Below, one piece after another: positions 13,128 to 24,192 of a DNA stretch of 64,000 nucleotides (position 1 is the stretch's first letter; each line of letters begins with the position of its first letter). Location of the stretch: contig CM056562.1 in assembly GCA_029721515.1 (NCBI GenBank), positions 9,288,767 through 9,352,766 on the forward strand. Reading direction: 5' to 3'. Source of the DNA: Synanceia verrucosa. Lineage: Eukaryota > Chordata > Actinopteri > Perciformes > Synanceiidae. The position numbers and the translations under genes were made by a program. The notes below the pieces were generated by a model. The model worked only from the letters and a program-made list of their open reading frames with translations. It did not search any database and was not told the DNA's origin.

Positions 13128-13266
13128 CTGGGATGACAGTCAGCCAACCCGACTGGTTGGCTTCGCCTATATAATTGGAGACTCTACAGATATACTCTCC
13201 AGCATCTTTCTCCGTCACGTTGGTGAGGGTGAGCATCTCCACGTCCGAGCTGTTAATGCCTGAACG
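13128..13266 (-). CDS. fgfr2: fgfr2 exon 8 (IIIb): alternative second half of Ig-III
   Basis: Alternative exon of 139 nt, phase 0 to 1. It encodes RSGINSSDVEML, then NVTEKDAGEYIC (Cys338 pairing Cys276) and VSNYIGEANQSGWLTVIP, clearly the IIIb form. In vertebrates IIIb is used by epithelial cells and confers FGF7/FGF10 binding. It is 9 nt (3 codons at the end) shorter than the human exon. The acceptor is preceded by a (GT)n microsatellite instead of a pyrimidine tract (…GTGTGAATTGCAG|CGTTC), and the donor CCCAG|GTAACC departs from consensus at +5 and +6. Both ends therefore look weak and dependent on enhancers. Confidence 0.96.
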
Positions 13267-13271
13267 CTGCA

Positions 13272-13274
<3 letters not shown>

Positions 13275-13305
<31 letters not shown>
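13275..13305. repeat. (CA)15 microsatellite at the IIIb acceptor
   Basis: Perfect dinucleotide array. On the minus strand it is (GT)n and ends 8 nt before the AG acceptor of fgfr2 exon IIIb, occupying the usual position of the polypyrimidine tract. Confidence 0.95.
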
Positions 13306-13307
<2 letters not shown>

Positions 13308-13355
13308 CAACATGAACATGTAAAATCAGACAATACTTAGAACTAATCAGACAGA

Positions 13356-13361
13356 CATGCA
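13356..13361 (-). promoter_or_regulatory. fgfr2: TGCATG (RBFOX) site upstream of exon IIIb
   Basis: The minus strand reads TGCATG about 90 nt upstream of the IIIb acceptor. Together with the site at 12,835-12,840 it brackets exon IIIb. A single hexamer can occur by chance. Confidence 0.35.
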
Positions 13362-13592
13362 AACATGGTGACAACAGCTAACTATATTTGAATCTCCAAG
13401 AGTGCAGGAAATCGCCACCAAGAGCCAGCATGGAAAAGTCCTAGTTCAGTTCATCAGGGAGGAAATGGAAATATTAGTTCCTTATATGACTTTCATAGGA
13501 AATTCATCTGAATCACCTACAACTGCTGGCAAAATACCAAAAAGAGGGAATGAAAGAGAATAATATCTAAAAGAGGAAGTGCAGGAACATAC

Positions 13593-13783
13593 CTTTAACA
13601 CTCGGACATAGGGGTGTCCGTCGGGACCATAGTGACTGCCGTTCTGAGTGATGTGTTTCAGCCACTGGATGTGAGGTTGGGCGTCGCTGTAGACCTTGCA
13701 GACAAAGCGGGCATCCTCTCCTACATGTACAGTGGTGTTAGCTGGGAGGCCAGCCTGGAGAATTGGCCGGTGAGGTGACCGTT
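13593..13783 (-). CDS. fgfr2: fgfr2 exon 7 (IIIa): first half of Ig domain III
   Basis: Exon of 191 nt, equal to human exon IIIa, residues 248-311. It begins with the linker ERSPHRPILQAGLPANTT. Ser250-Pro251 correspond to the Ser252-Pro253 pair mutated in human Apert syndrome. Then come FVCKVYSDAQPHIQWLKH (Cys276, Trp288), NGS at Asn295 and PYVRVLK. It ends in phase 0 at donor AAAG|GTATGT and splices to either IIIb or IIIc. Acceptor is ACTGACAG|AACGG. Confidence 0.96.
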
Positions 13784-14304
13784 CTGTCAGTAGGAAGGAT
13801 AATGTTACAAACAAATGCAAAAAAAAATTTGTATTTCCCTTTAAGAATCCTGAAGTGTGGTATATCTGTGCAAAAGCGCTTCATGTAATGTGATGTTTCC
13901 CGGCAACCCTGACAGGTAAAAGTCCTGACTGCACTGCCTCTTTCTTATCTCAGTGGTATTTAGAGGCTTCACCCAAAACAAAGAGGCGGATGCATTTTCA
14001 CTAGAAGATTATAAAAAAAAACTGAGATGAAGGAGGGCTTCCATAAAGTTGGGGTTGGGTGTATATATAGTATGAGAGAAGGGGGAGTTGAGTAAAATGC
14101 ATGTGACAGTACTGGATAGTGAAAAACCTTCACAGCAGCCCCACATCTCCAGCTATCTGCAGTCTTTACAAGCAAACATTTGGCCTGCGAATCCAAACAG
14201 AGCGAGACCTGTTGAACAATGCCCTCTTTCAAACACTACCCGGCCCTCACAACACACTGAGGAGCCCACCAACCCCCACACTGACAGCAGCCATGCACTG
14301 CCAC

Positions 14305-14306
<2 letters not shown>

Positions 14307-14334
<28 letters not shown>
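14307..14334. repeat. (CA)14 microsatellite
   Basis: Perfect dinucleotide array in fgfr2 intron 6. Confidence 0.95.
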
Positions 14335-14340
<6 letters not shown>

Positions 14341-15514
14341 CATCACTAAGCCTGGGGCGCTGCATTGCTTTTCCAAAACAAAGCATTAAGGTAGGTGCAG
14401 TGAAATCACTTGTGTGTGTATGAGGTCGAGGGGGAGGTGGTCAGAGGGTGAAGCTGATGAAGAGTAGAGACTAGGTTTAAGAAGGAGGGCTAAAAAAGGA
14501 GGGAGAATAAGCAGAGTGGGTGAAAGGAGAGAGATCAACAAGATGTATCTGTCTTCCTGCTCCATCTTCCTGAAATCTGTCAGATCAGATGATTCCCACC
14601 CTCCTTCCTCCCTTCCTCCTCCTTCCTGCACATTCCTAGGGTTCAACTTGTTTATTGTCTCTCTCTTTTTTTTCCCCCTCCACCCCTCCTTTTCTCTACC
14701 TCATCTTTCACAGACCTCCTCACCCTCTCGATCTTTCCCAAACAGAAGGACGATCAATTTAAAATCAGTCCATTGCCAAATCTCTGTCAAGCCAATCACG
14801 CAAAGTACTTCCTGGCATGATATATTTATGACTAAAAAAAGCCAAAATCCATGCAGAAAGAAACATGAAGACGTGAGATATTCATTCTAATCTTCATTAT
14901 AGCCAATTCAAATTGGAGCTTTTGTATTCAGAGCTGCAAAACCAACAAAATGACAGAACGAGTGTGTTGTGTCATAAAAATAGGCCACATTGTGAGAAAC
15001 CTCAAAACAATAAAAGTTTGTGGAGCAATTCTTGCTTAAATTAGATCAAAGAATATCATGTGTGTAGGCGGAGAAGCTCCTTTATGGCCCATCAACTTCA
15101 CTCAAGAAAGCTTCACTTAAGGAGGGAAGGATGATGAGAAAAGAAATGTAATGGAAAAGTAAAAGGATTAGAATAAACATAGCCATGTTGTTTCCTCTGT
15201 CAGAATTAAAAAAAAAACGCTGCATTTCTATAGCAAAAGAGTGGCTCCATATATTTTTGGTTTGTGTTGTGACCCATTTAAATTTTTCAGGTGGTTTCAG
15301 TAACCTCAACCTCAAAAAGATCAAGTTATCCAATATTTCAAATTTCTGTAAGCAAATATTACAGAAAAAAAACAGAAAAAATGTGCTCATCACATCTTCG
15401 TTTTTTCTTATTCTCTCTCCTATTAATCATCTCATGACCCCTCAGATTTATCTTTTGACTCTTTGGAGAGGCCCCACCGCTGGGTTGGGAACCATTAAAC
15501 TGGCAAATTGTACA

Positions 15515-15720
15515 TAGTTAAAACTAGTTTCATCTTGAACAGCTGCACGGTGCTGCTTACACACTAATAATCTCATGTACAATAATATTCAGTTAGATTG
15601 GGCATTTTACTGCAGAGCTAGTACTTTTACTTTGATACTTAATGTATATTTTGCTTATGATACTTCTGCACTTTTACTTATGATTTTGAATGACGGTCGT
15701 GTAGAGCAGATGATCCTGAA
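15515..15720. repeat. Teleost interspersed repeat (unclassified, decayed)
   Basis: Phrases such as AAACTAGTTTCATCTTGAAC, CGGTGCTGCTTACACACTAA, GTACTTTTACTTTGATACTT and GCACTTTTACTTATGATTTT match a very common fish interspersed repeat that I recognise from many teleost introns. Divergence suggests an old copy. The family name is not assigned. Confidence 0.6.
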
Positions 15721-17055
15721 ATGCTTTTGTATGTTTTGCTGTGACCAATATGTCATGACCCATTTCAAAAATGAATCCATTTATCAATTAAGTCATTAGT
15801 GGAGAAATCTGATGGCTGTGAGATTGAGGCAAAAAGAAGCACAAGGAGACGGACCAGGGGCATTCCACGGTGTCCCAAGCGAGACAGATGAACTCTGGGT
15901 AACCTGGCGGCTTGGCACACAAGGCCCTAAGGGTCAGGTAGGGGCACAGGCACAGGAAGAGAGCACGGCATGGCACAGGATGGCATGGGGCTACCAACAA
16001 AGTGCCGCATGGCCACTGGGTGCCACAGTTCTAACTGAAAGCGCCAACGTTGTTTTGACTCCTCATTTGTGTCTACTGGTGGATGTCCAACTGCAGCCCT
16101 TTCTACAGAGACTGGTATGAACCAGAAAGGGCTGGTTCCTCTTAGCATTAATAGCTGATCCTGCAGGTCATTTAGGCAAAAAAGACTGATAAGAACCGCC
16201 TTTTCTGTCTCTGTTTCCCCTCCTCTTCTCTTTTTACCCCTGTCCACCCCACTATAATAGAGGAAAATGAAGCAAGAGGTTGCAGGGGGCAGTGGTTACA
16301 GAGCCAGACATGGAGGGGGTTTACTGCTCTGCAGTAAAACAGAACAAAAAACAGAAATATGCAGTCTGAAGGAGAGCTTTAGCTAACTCCAGAGGGGAGC
16401 AGAGCAGGGGGCCACAGCTAGGGAGTGCATGTGTGCATGTGCTTACACACTCACTGTGCAAAAACCCTCAGGTAGTCAATCTCTATCTGATATAATGAAA
16501 ATAATACTCCTGGTTTGATTAGTGTCTCCATGGGAATAAGAAGTGTGTAATTACAGTAGGTCTGCTCAGGACAATGGCAATAGTAGGAGAATAATTGTAC
16601 AAACAGAGAGAGGCACAGGCTGACCTGCAGCCTCTGCATGCTCTTCTGTGAATCAAACTGCTGCAGCTGCATGTCTGTCCGAGTTATCTGTGCATTATTG
16701 ACCAGCCTTTAGAAGAATAACTGTGTCAGATAAACTCTGATGTGCACTGATTCATGGTACTGTGGTTCAAACAAGCAACAAGAGCAAACAAGAGCATCCA
16801 CGTCAACTTAAGGGCAAAGTTGCTGTACTCTCTCACACATTGATCTATCTTTATCCCGCTCCCCTTGTTGTCCCCGCTGTTATTGATTCTGCAAACTGAG
16901 GAGAAAAACACTCTTTGCTTTCTGCGCTCCAAAGGTCATAACCAGGGGTTGACTGAGTTGGGTCTGAACTTAATGCAGGATGGTAGTGCTGAGGTCAGCA
17001 CTCTGTGTCCTCAGGGAGTGACACTAAACGATCATCCACAACCAGCTGAAGGATC

Positions 17056-17312
17056 TTAAAGGGTTAGGGGACTGCCTAAACCACACATAAAGCATATCTT
17101 TCCATTTACCTCTTGTGGTATTGAGCCGTTCAGATACTGATTTATTTGTCAAAACTGTGGTGCTCAAATAATGGAAAACTTCATTTAACAACAATATGTT
17201 GTTATTTTTCCAAGTCAGGACTTCACTGTAAGCAGTTTTCAGGAAAAAAAAATCTTCAATAAAAAGCAGTTCCAGTTATTTTTTGTGTGATTTGGGTGAA
17301 CTGACCCTTTAA
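17056..17312. mobile_element. MITE candidate with TTAA-ending inverted repeats
   Basis: The left end reads TTAAAGGGTTAG and the right end CTGACCCTTTAA. These are inverted repeats matching at 11 of 12 positions, 257 bp apart, and both ends finish in TTAA. The right-end phrase GGGTGAACTGACCCTTTAA is of a type I have seen often in teleost introns. No coding capacity. A TTAA target would suggest a piggyBac-like origin, but that is inference. Confidence 0.55.
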
Positions 17313-17639
17313 ATCGACCTTTAGTAAATAATTGAGTAAGTTTTAGCCTGCCTGTCCTGGAGTTAAGATGGGTGATTTGCAAACTATATAATAACCCAAA
17401 TTATTTATTTCATTAAAACTACATTAAAACTGATGACACGTGTCTCTAGCTTCCACACACTTGGCAGCCCTCTATGACCTGCACCTGCACCCGCACCCAG
17501 AGTGCACCTGGGCCATCAAACAGCACATACTATTCTCACTGTGAGAATGCCTTCCTCTTGCCTTCCCTCCGTCCCTCCCCTCCACCCTTGTTGGCCTCAC
17601 AAGTGTATTCTGAGTGTGTGTTTTGTGCATGGTACTGAC

Positions 17640-17763
17640 CCACTACGTCCAGGGTGTAGGTGTGGTTGATGGCTCCAAACTCATTCTCCACCAGACAGGT
17701 GTAGTTGCCCTTGTCTGACGGCACCACGCTCTCCATGATCAGGGTCCAGTGCTGGCTGCGCAC
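17640..17763 (-). CDS. fgfr2: fgfr2 exon 6: second half of Ig domain II
   Basis: The exon is 124 nt, equal to the human exon, and covers residues 207-248. It encodes VRSQHWTLIMESVVPSDKG, then NYTC with Cys229 pairing Cys177, and ENEFGAINHTYTLDVV. NxT sequons lie at Asn226 and Asn239. The acceptor is CTCCAG|GTGCGC and the donor GTGG|GTCAGT. It ends in phase 1, and joining to the next exon restores Glu248, the start of the Ig-II/Ig-III linker. Confidence 0.95.
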
Positions 17764-19451
17764 CTGGAGAGGCAGGGGTTTCTTGTTACACAGATGTGGC
17801 CACTTATACACATGCCAGTAAACACACATACAGAGAAATGCAGGTGACATGAAAAGAGCTGGAGCTAAATGAGACGGATTAAAAAACGAAAATGAAGGGT
17901 TGGGGATTTGGTCAGACGGGTGAAACACAAGAGCTGGAAAACAATATTGAGGTGGATGACATGCTGATTCCACCAAGAAAGACCCACCGTTATTCATAAT
18001 TAATTTGCAAAAATAGTTTCACTGCTGTGTGGAACCCACAGGTGTGAGCTAACAACAGTGTTTCCGTCTGCACGCTGAAGACAACTCAGCTGCTGCTTTT
18101 ACAGGCCTACATTTCACACAATGGGTAGATTATGCCACAGGGCTGGGCTCAGCTTTTGTCCAACGTTCGCTGACAAAAAGTGAGAAATGAGCTGCCTACA
18201 GTATATGTGACAGCCTTACTGTATCATTTCCGTCACATCGCGGCTGTTTTTTGTCTACGCTGTAATGAGTCCGCTGAAAGCCGAAGGGAAGCGACATTAG
18301 CAGCTACATCAACATACTCTGCTCCTAAACTTTCCTGGCAGCAAGATGTTTCCTCATAAACCATCAGTCATTAACCAGGAACCTCAGCCTCGTTCAGCAT
18401 CACTGCCTCTTTTCATAAATTAATTTCTTAACTGATTTAACTCTTATGCCACTCTATGAGTACGGTTCGAGCAAATACAGTAGATACTACTTGTTTAGAG
18501 AGACAAAGAGGAATTTAGGAGTAAAATTACTAAACTGCAAACCAAATACTCCGTCACAGATAAGGAAATCTTCACATTAAGATAGCTGTAACTGATTTCA
18601 GGCTTTTTCAAGCAAGGATGAAGTAACATAAAACTTTCCTAGCTTTACTTTCCCATGACATACAGAAACAGGTATTTTCAGCATATATAAATCAACTCAG
18701 ACTGTTTATTTCTCAAAATGGGACTAGTGTGAGAGAAGATTTTACGAGGAACAACTGTATGGAAAATCATAAGTCAACTACTGACACAGTATATATCATT
18801 ATTCTGGTCCTCTTTCCAGGAATTAGAGAATATTAAGGTTTTTATGTGAAGTCAGTTTGATTTTCTCTAAGCAGACTTATAAACAGAGAATTGGCAAGCT
18901 GCTTGGCACAGTTTAAACCTGTTTGTAAATCACATTTCATAACAATAGTGTCACATGCTAGAATCACATACTAGTCCCCGACCAAAGCCGGTGGGACCTG
19001 TTCTCCCTGATTAAGTTACCTTAGCATTCTCAACTCAGTTCAACCTTGACGCTACCTACCTTCTCTATACGTTACTGTCTGGGGGCATTTAACCCTTACG
19101 TCCCTGGCTTATGTTTCTAATTGTTGGGGGCAAAGAACCATTTCGAGTTACAGTGAGAGGTTCTGCAAAGTATCCTGGTGAGAGGAGGCGCACGGATGAG
19201 CAATTCCAATTTCACACCAGAAACCCTGCCCTCGTTTCCTCTGTCTACTCTCCTCCCGTCTCTCCAGTGAAGGGTGGAAAAGAGGTGAAAGGACAGGCAG
19301 AGAACGACTGGAAGAAGAGGGCTTGACGTCCCTTGTAAATACATTTGCAAAACAGTCAGAGGCACTGTAGCACAGAAAGCAATAAAAAGCAAGAGAAGGC
19401 AGTGAGTTGACATTCGTAATAAAAAGTGTGATGTATTACTGTTTATCCTAC
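17764..19451 (-). other. fgfr2: fgfr2 intron 5 (1.7 kb)
   Basis: Unique-looking, AT-moderate sequence. I see no repeat array, exon or RNA gene in it. Confidence 0.5.
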
Positions 19452-19621
19452 CTTGTACCCTCCCATGCGGTCCTCTTGGCGGAAAGGCCTGCTGTTTTTA
19501 AGCCAGCGCAGCCTCGGCCGGGGGTTGCCTCCTGCAGCACAGCGGAACTTAACTGTGTTGGCAGCTGGCACCGCATGCAGCTTCTTCTCCATCTTTGCTG
19601 ACAAGGTCCAATATGGAGCGC
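19452..19621 (-). CDS. fgfr2: fgfr2 exon 5: first half of Ig domain II
   Basis: Exon of 170 nt, identical in length to human exon 5, encoding residues 150-206 from APYWT to MGGYK. It carries the heparin-binding basic run (KMEKKLHAVPAANTVKFR), the first Ig-II cysteine (Cys177) and the core tryptophan in RLRWLKN. Ig-II is the main FGF- and heparan-sulfate-binding domain. Acceptor is GTTGTAG|GCGCTCC and donor TACAAG|GTAGG. Confidence 0.95.
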
Positions 19622-21561
19622 CTACAACCACAGAACAGTTGGGGTTCGGTCAGGCTGAGATTTCCTAATCATGTCCTCAGCATTAACAGTTTGGCTTCAG
19701 GGCCTTGGACTGGCTGAGGCAGATATACATGGAAGCATGACCACAGAGGAGCCAAACCTGAACCATTCCTTACACTCCCAGAGACCCCACCCCCCAACAC
19801 TCCTTGGCAACACTGACTGATCTGCTGTCTGCATAACACAACCCAGAGCTCCACACTCGCACAGTTAAATAAAAACACACACTTTCCCTGTAGGGTCTGC
19901 GTGGTGTTACAGAGGGGGGGAACATCAGCTCTGTGGGGAGAATGCACTTGGGCGTTGCCAAGAGGGTAACTAGACCATCACATTCAATTTCATCTCATTC
20001 CACTTACCAGCTTTTTTTTCTCCCTCCACTTCCTCCAATTACCATAGCTCCTCTGTTTATCTGTCTGTCACTTGGTTAGATATGGACGGCCAGGCCAGGC
20101 AAGCTTATCACCGTCAGAAAATCATTACGTGGCATCAGGGGAGAAAATGATGTCACGTTTACCGAAGGATTTCAGAGCTCTCAACATACGCCTTTGTCCA
20201 GATATTATCAATGGCAAACTGCTACCATTTCTCCTACTGTCACTACTATCTGAACTATCTGTCACCTTCCGTGCATTTTGTCCATTCTCCAGTTCCCTCT
20301 CTTCTTCCAAATTCTGTCTCTCGTCAGCTGGATTTTCCTCTGAGCCCCCCACCCTCCCTTTCTCTCTGCACCTGGGATGTGATTGCCTAAGCAGATGGGA
20401 CTCAGAGGGGAAGAAACAGTCAAAGTCAAACAACCAAAACGGTCTTCCACACCGTCACTTCCTCTCCATATAACAGGAGTACAAGCAACAGAGGGAATAC
20501 CCACAGATAAGACAACTACTGGCTTTCATATGACCCTCTAAAATAAGTATACGACCCAGGAGAATAGTCCCTCCTGTCCAATCTGCATACTATCAGACAC
20601 CTCCCATCATTTTCTCTGGCATGCACAACCGGACAAGTCACACATACTTGGATAGTGAAGTCAGTAAACAGTGGTCTTCCTTCCTGAAGGGATGCATAGA
20701 GTGAGTGCTCAAACTATAATTAGTCATTCCTCCTTTCTTCTTCTTCCTTCTCACTCTCACTATCTGTGTTCCTGCGGCTCCTCTCCATTTCTCTTCATTC
20801 ACTCTCCCTGTCAGCACTCCATCCATTCAGACAGAGACAGATTAGGTGGAGACTAACCCATCGCGAGGCTGTCTCTCCGAAACGACCTCTGACCCCAAAC
20901 TGGCAGAAGGGTCGGAGGATGAGGCTGGGACATGAAAGGTGAGCGGTGCTGTTTCCCATGCTCTCCATCCGGAGGGGCAGCACTTCAAACGAGACGACCC
21001 CCAGACCTCTCTCCAGATGAAGCCAAACTCTCACTGATCCAACTGCTGCAAACTCCAGGAACCCCCGCCTCCCCTCCAAAGCCCCGTGCATCCGGATCCC
21101 CACTCACGGCTGTTTATCCTAAGCTGGCCTGGGGTGAGCTGAGGTTATCGAACTCTTGCGCAATGAGTCAAGATTTTTTTTTCCCTCTAAGTTCCTACAG
21201 AGAGCTAAATTCACCAGTGACACAAAGTACTATCTCAATGTTGAAATGTTTTCTCGTTAATCTTTGACATCATCCTCTTTACCATGACCTGAGAAAGGTG
21301 AACACAATATTTTAGGGCCACTTTTGGGGAAATAATATTAAGTTGCATTTTGGTGTTGCATGTGAAACACAAAATGTCAGCTCAGAAAATCCCCTTCATT
21401 TTAAGATTTACTTAAATGCATTTTTATGCTAAACTAATACATTTTAAAGGTCTTAAGAAGGAGGAGGATTTTGTTTAAAAAAAAAAAAGTAAAGTATTGT
21501 TAAATCCTGATTTTACAATTGAGCCCCACCCACTTCAAACAAGTAAGCTGAGCTCAGACAG

Positions 21562-21600
21562 AATAATAATAATAATAATAATAACAATAATAATAATAAT
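21562..21600. repeat. (AAT)n microsatellite
   Basis: Trinucleotide array with one AAC interruption, in fgfr2 intron 4. Confidence 0.9.
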
Positions 21601-22880
21601 GGAATCGTTGTTGTGAAATAGCCCAAACTGTTCGAACTTTGGCAGAAAATTGCGTGTTCATGAAGGACCCATTACACGTTATAAGAGATTTCAGGGCCTT
21701 TGAAATGTTTTCTTCAAAAAAACTTTACAACCTTCCACAAAATGCTGAAGTACTTTCTAGAAATGATGACTTCATTGTTATAATTTGTCTCATAGAGGTA
21801 CAACTTTTCTCTCGTAATGACTTCCTTCTTATAGTGACCATAATCCAACACTGAGTTGCAGATGCCTCAAATACTCTTTATTTATTTATTATTACTCATT
21901 AACAGTATAAACAGCTTGTTTAGTAAGATAGATTAGTTATTCTGTGAACACCTTACCGAGCGTTTTTAATTTTAAGGAGGCACAATGACTATCTCTAAGC
22001 ACGTCAACAGGACTGAATGCAGAGAGCACCTCTCCATGTGACTCTTTAACTTCATCATGACATCACTGCTACCCTCTTGCATCGCAAAAAAACCTCATTC
22101 TTCCTCTTCCCTCGTGGATCCCAGTAGAGGCTCTTCCACGTCGCCTCCAATAACACCACCCACTGCTGACAACGGACAAACACTCTGCATCGGCTTTTGT
22201 GGTTCAGTCTTATATACCAAGTCAAATCAAAATGCTCTGTTTTGCAGTGGCTTGATGCCCAACCCATTTTGAGTGCTGCATTAAAAAAGGCCAAATGAAA
22301 ATAAAGCTACACCCCGCACCCATTCCCTCTCACGCCCACATGCACCCTCCTCCTTCGCTCCAGTCCTCAGCGCCTCGGCCAAGGCTCCACGCCATGCTCA
22401 GAGAACTGCTGGTACTGATCCAACAATACCCCCCACCCTAAACCTCCCCCGCCTCTTTTCCTTCTCCACTTCTTCCCCCTTTTCTTTTAATAATAATCCC
22501 GGTTTTGAATTTTCAGAAACACACACAGCGAGAAAATGCGACTGTACTGCCAGAACAGCTTTCCCTTTGTTTTCTAACAGCTTATTACCACCAGAATGGC
22601 TGGAGCTTTTCCCTCTCCCTCACTTTTCCTCTTGCTGATTTCCTCTCTCTCTCCCCCATATTTAATGGATTTCAGGCAATTACAGTCAGCCCAAAAGTGG
22701 AGGAGGACTCACGGTGAGATGCAATGCATGTGGAGAATTTTAACAAGATGTGGAAGCCCTGGTCTGTATGTGTATGTGAACGCATGCGTGTGTGCACGTG
22801 GCTACATAACCACATTACTACCCCAGATACTCACCAACGCATGGACAAACTTGGGAAAAAAACTTTCTCTTTCTCTCTGA

Positions 22881-22895
22881 CACACACACACAAAT

Positions 22896-22942
<47 letters not shown>
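22881..22942. repeat. (CA)n microsatellite, interrupted once
   Basis: Dinucleotide array of about 62 nt with an AAATG interruption near 22,892, in fgfr2 intron 4. Confidence 0.95.
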
Positions 22943-22944
<2 letters not shown>

Positions 22945-23094
22945 CCCATCAGGTGGGTAACTGGGTCCAGATGGGCTGTCTTTCATAATGGATGAGCCCA
23001 GCTGACTGACTTGCTGGCTGGCTCCATGAGGCCTGACTACCTGAGATACACTAGCTAAAGGAATGTCAGGAATCTCTCTAGCACGCACGCTCAT

Positions 23095-23099
<5 letters not shown>

Positions 23100-23132
<33 letters not shown>
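23100..23132. repeat. (CA)16 microsatellite
   Basis: Perfect dinucleotide array, about 160 nt from the previous one, in fgfr2 intron 4. Confidence 0.95.
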
Positions 23133-23135
<3 letters not shown>

Positions 23136-23842
23136 TGTCATGAGTTTTGGCACTGGCACCAGCTCTCTCCTTCAGATCACAAAAGTATAGAGAACAATTT
23201 GCTTTCTTTCCTGTCTTATTTATGACCATACAGTCTGAACTGTACTGTACTGTTTCACTTCTGGATTAAGTCTTTGTAAGTATCACAATAAGCATTCCAG
23301 ATATAAGTTTTGACACACATTTGGACCATGACATGTACATTTAAGCTTTGGATATGGGGAGATATGCTTTAATTAATTTTTGTCATTTCCAAAGCATCTA
23401 CTGCTGGTTTCACTGAAATCTATGAGACATACTGTTACTGTAGCATCATTACATCATACTGCCCATATGAAGTAAAAACAGGCAGGTTTACATAGTGTGA
23501 CTGCACGTTTCTCTGCTTTTATTTTCCCTATTTCCCAAATGCTGCTGTAGGAAGTAAAATGTGGTTATCTTGACTTGAATGTTCATGCATTTACTATTTC
23601 TTACTCATTGGAGTTCCTGAGCAGTAGCTGCTGGGACAGTGAGGGTTGGGTTCATGATAGAAACATTTCACAGTCATAGAAGGTGATTGTGGACAGCAAA
23701 TAGGGTCAGATCAGTTCGCCCACAGACTGCTACTGTTGCTTAAAGAGCAATGCTCAAGAGCACTTAACATACAGGAGTTGGTGAGGAAAGGTAACGCATT
23801 ATTAACGCTTTCATCCCTTTTTTTCATTCCTCCCATACTCAC

Positions 23843-23917
23843 TTATCTGTTCTCCATCCGCCCCAGCGTCCTCCGATCGCTCTGTATCGTCCTCATCATC
23901 CCCCGACGAGATGGCAT
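23843..23917 (-). CDS. fgfr2: fgfr2 exon 4: acid box
   Basis: This 75-nt exon runs from acceptor CTGTGCAG|ATGCC to donor CAGATAA|GTGAGTATG and encodes residues 125-150. It starts DAISSGDDEDDTE, which matches the FGFR2 acid box, and ends ...DGEQIS after joining. The acid box competes with heparan sulfate for the Ig-II basic patch and supports autoinhibition. The donor has a second overlapping GT 4 nt further on, which would shift the frame if used. In other FGFRs the acid-box exon can be skipped. Here skipping would keep the frame, since 75 is divisible by 3. Confidence 0.9.
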   Translation of the reverse strand: MPSRRGMMRTIQSDRRTLGRMENR

Positions 23918-24192
23918 CTGCACAGAGTAACCACGGTTACTGCCACCCTTCTCGCAATCCGTATACATGCACAGTATTGCATGCAGAAATGGTCATGCAG
24001 TCTCTTTTTCGCAAATTTGTACAGACAAATTTGTAAGGGTAAATGTGGTAAATTTCACACACACACATAATGAACCTCCAGAAACAAAATTCAAGCTCCA
24101 TGGCCACTTACTGGACTCAGCCAAGCTCTGCAGTCCAACCCTATATCTCCAAACTCCCTGTCCCATCCTGACCTGTCCTATCCCTGACTCAC

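Larger units (their letters stand above)
13784..17639 (-). other. fgfr2: fgfr2 intron 6 (3.9 kb, repeats)
   Basis: The intron holds a (CA)n array (14,307-14,334), a teleost interspersed repeat (about 15,515-15,720) and a MITE candidate (17,056-17,312). A TGCATG motif on the minus strand lies at 14,292-14,297. No exon was found, and the pyrimidine-rich ORFs around 14,520-14,720 are compositional. Confidence 0.6.
19622..23842 (-). other. fgfr2: fgfr2 intron 4 (4.2 kb, microsatellites)
   Basis: The intron contains two (CA)n arrays (22,881-22,942 and 23,100-23,132) and an (AAT)n array (21,562-21,600). Pyrimidine-rich stretches occur around 20,220-20,370 and 22,430-22,670. No exon or RNA gene was recognised. 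Confidence 0.6.

Noticed and set aside
12796..13374. 192-codon open frame on the minus strand covering exon IIIb
   Set aside because: It is exon IIIb with flanking intron and the translated GT repeat, not a separate gene.
22831..23229. Valine/cysteine-rich frame over CA repeats as a gene, or arrays as CRISPR
   Set aside because: Dinucleotide arrays translate as VCVC/THTH. There are no spacers or CRISPR repeats, and this is eukaryotic DNA.
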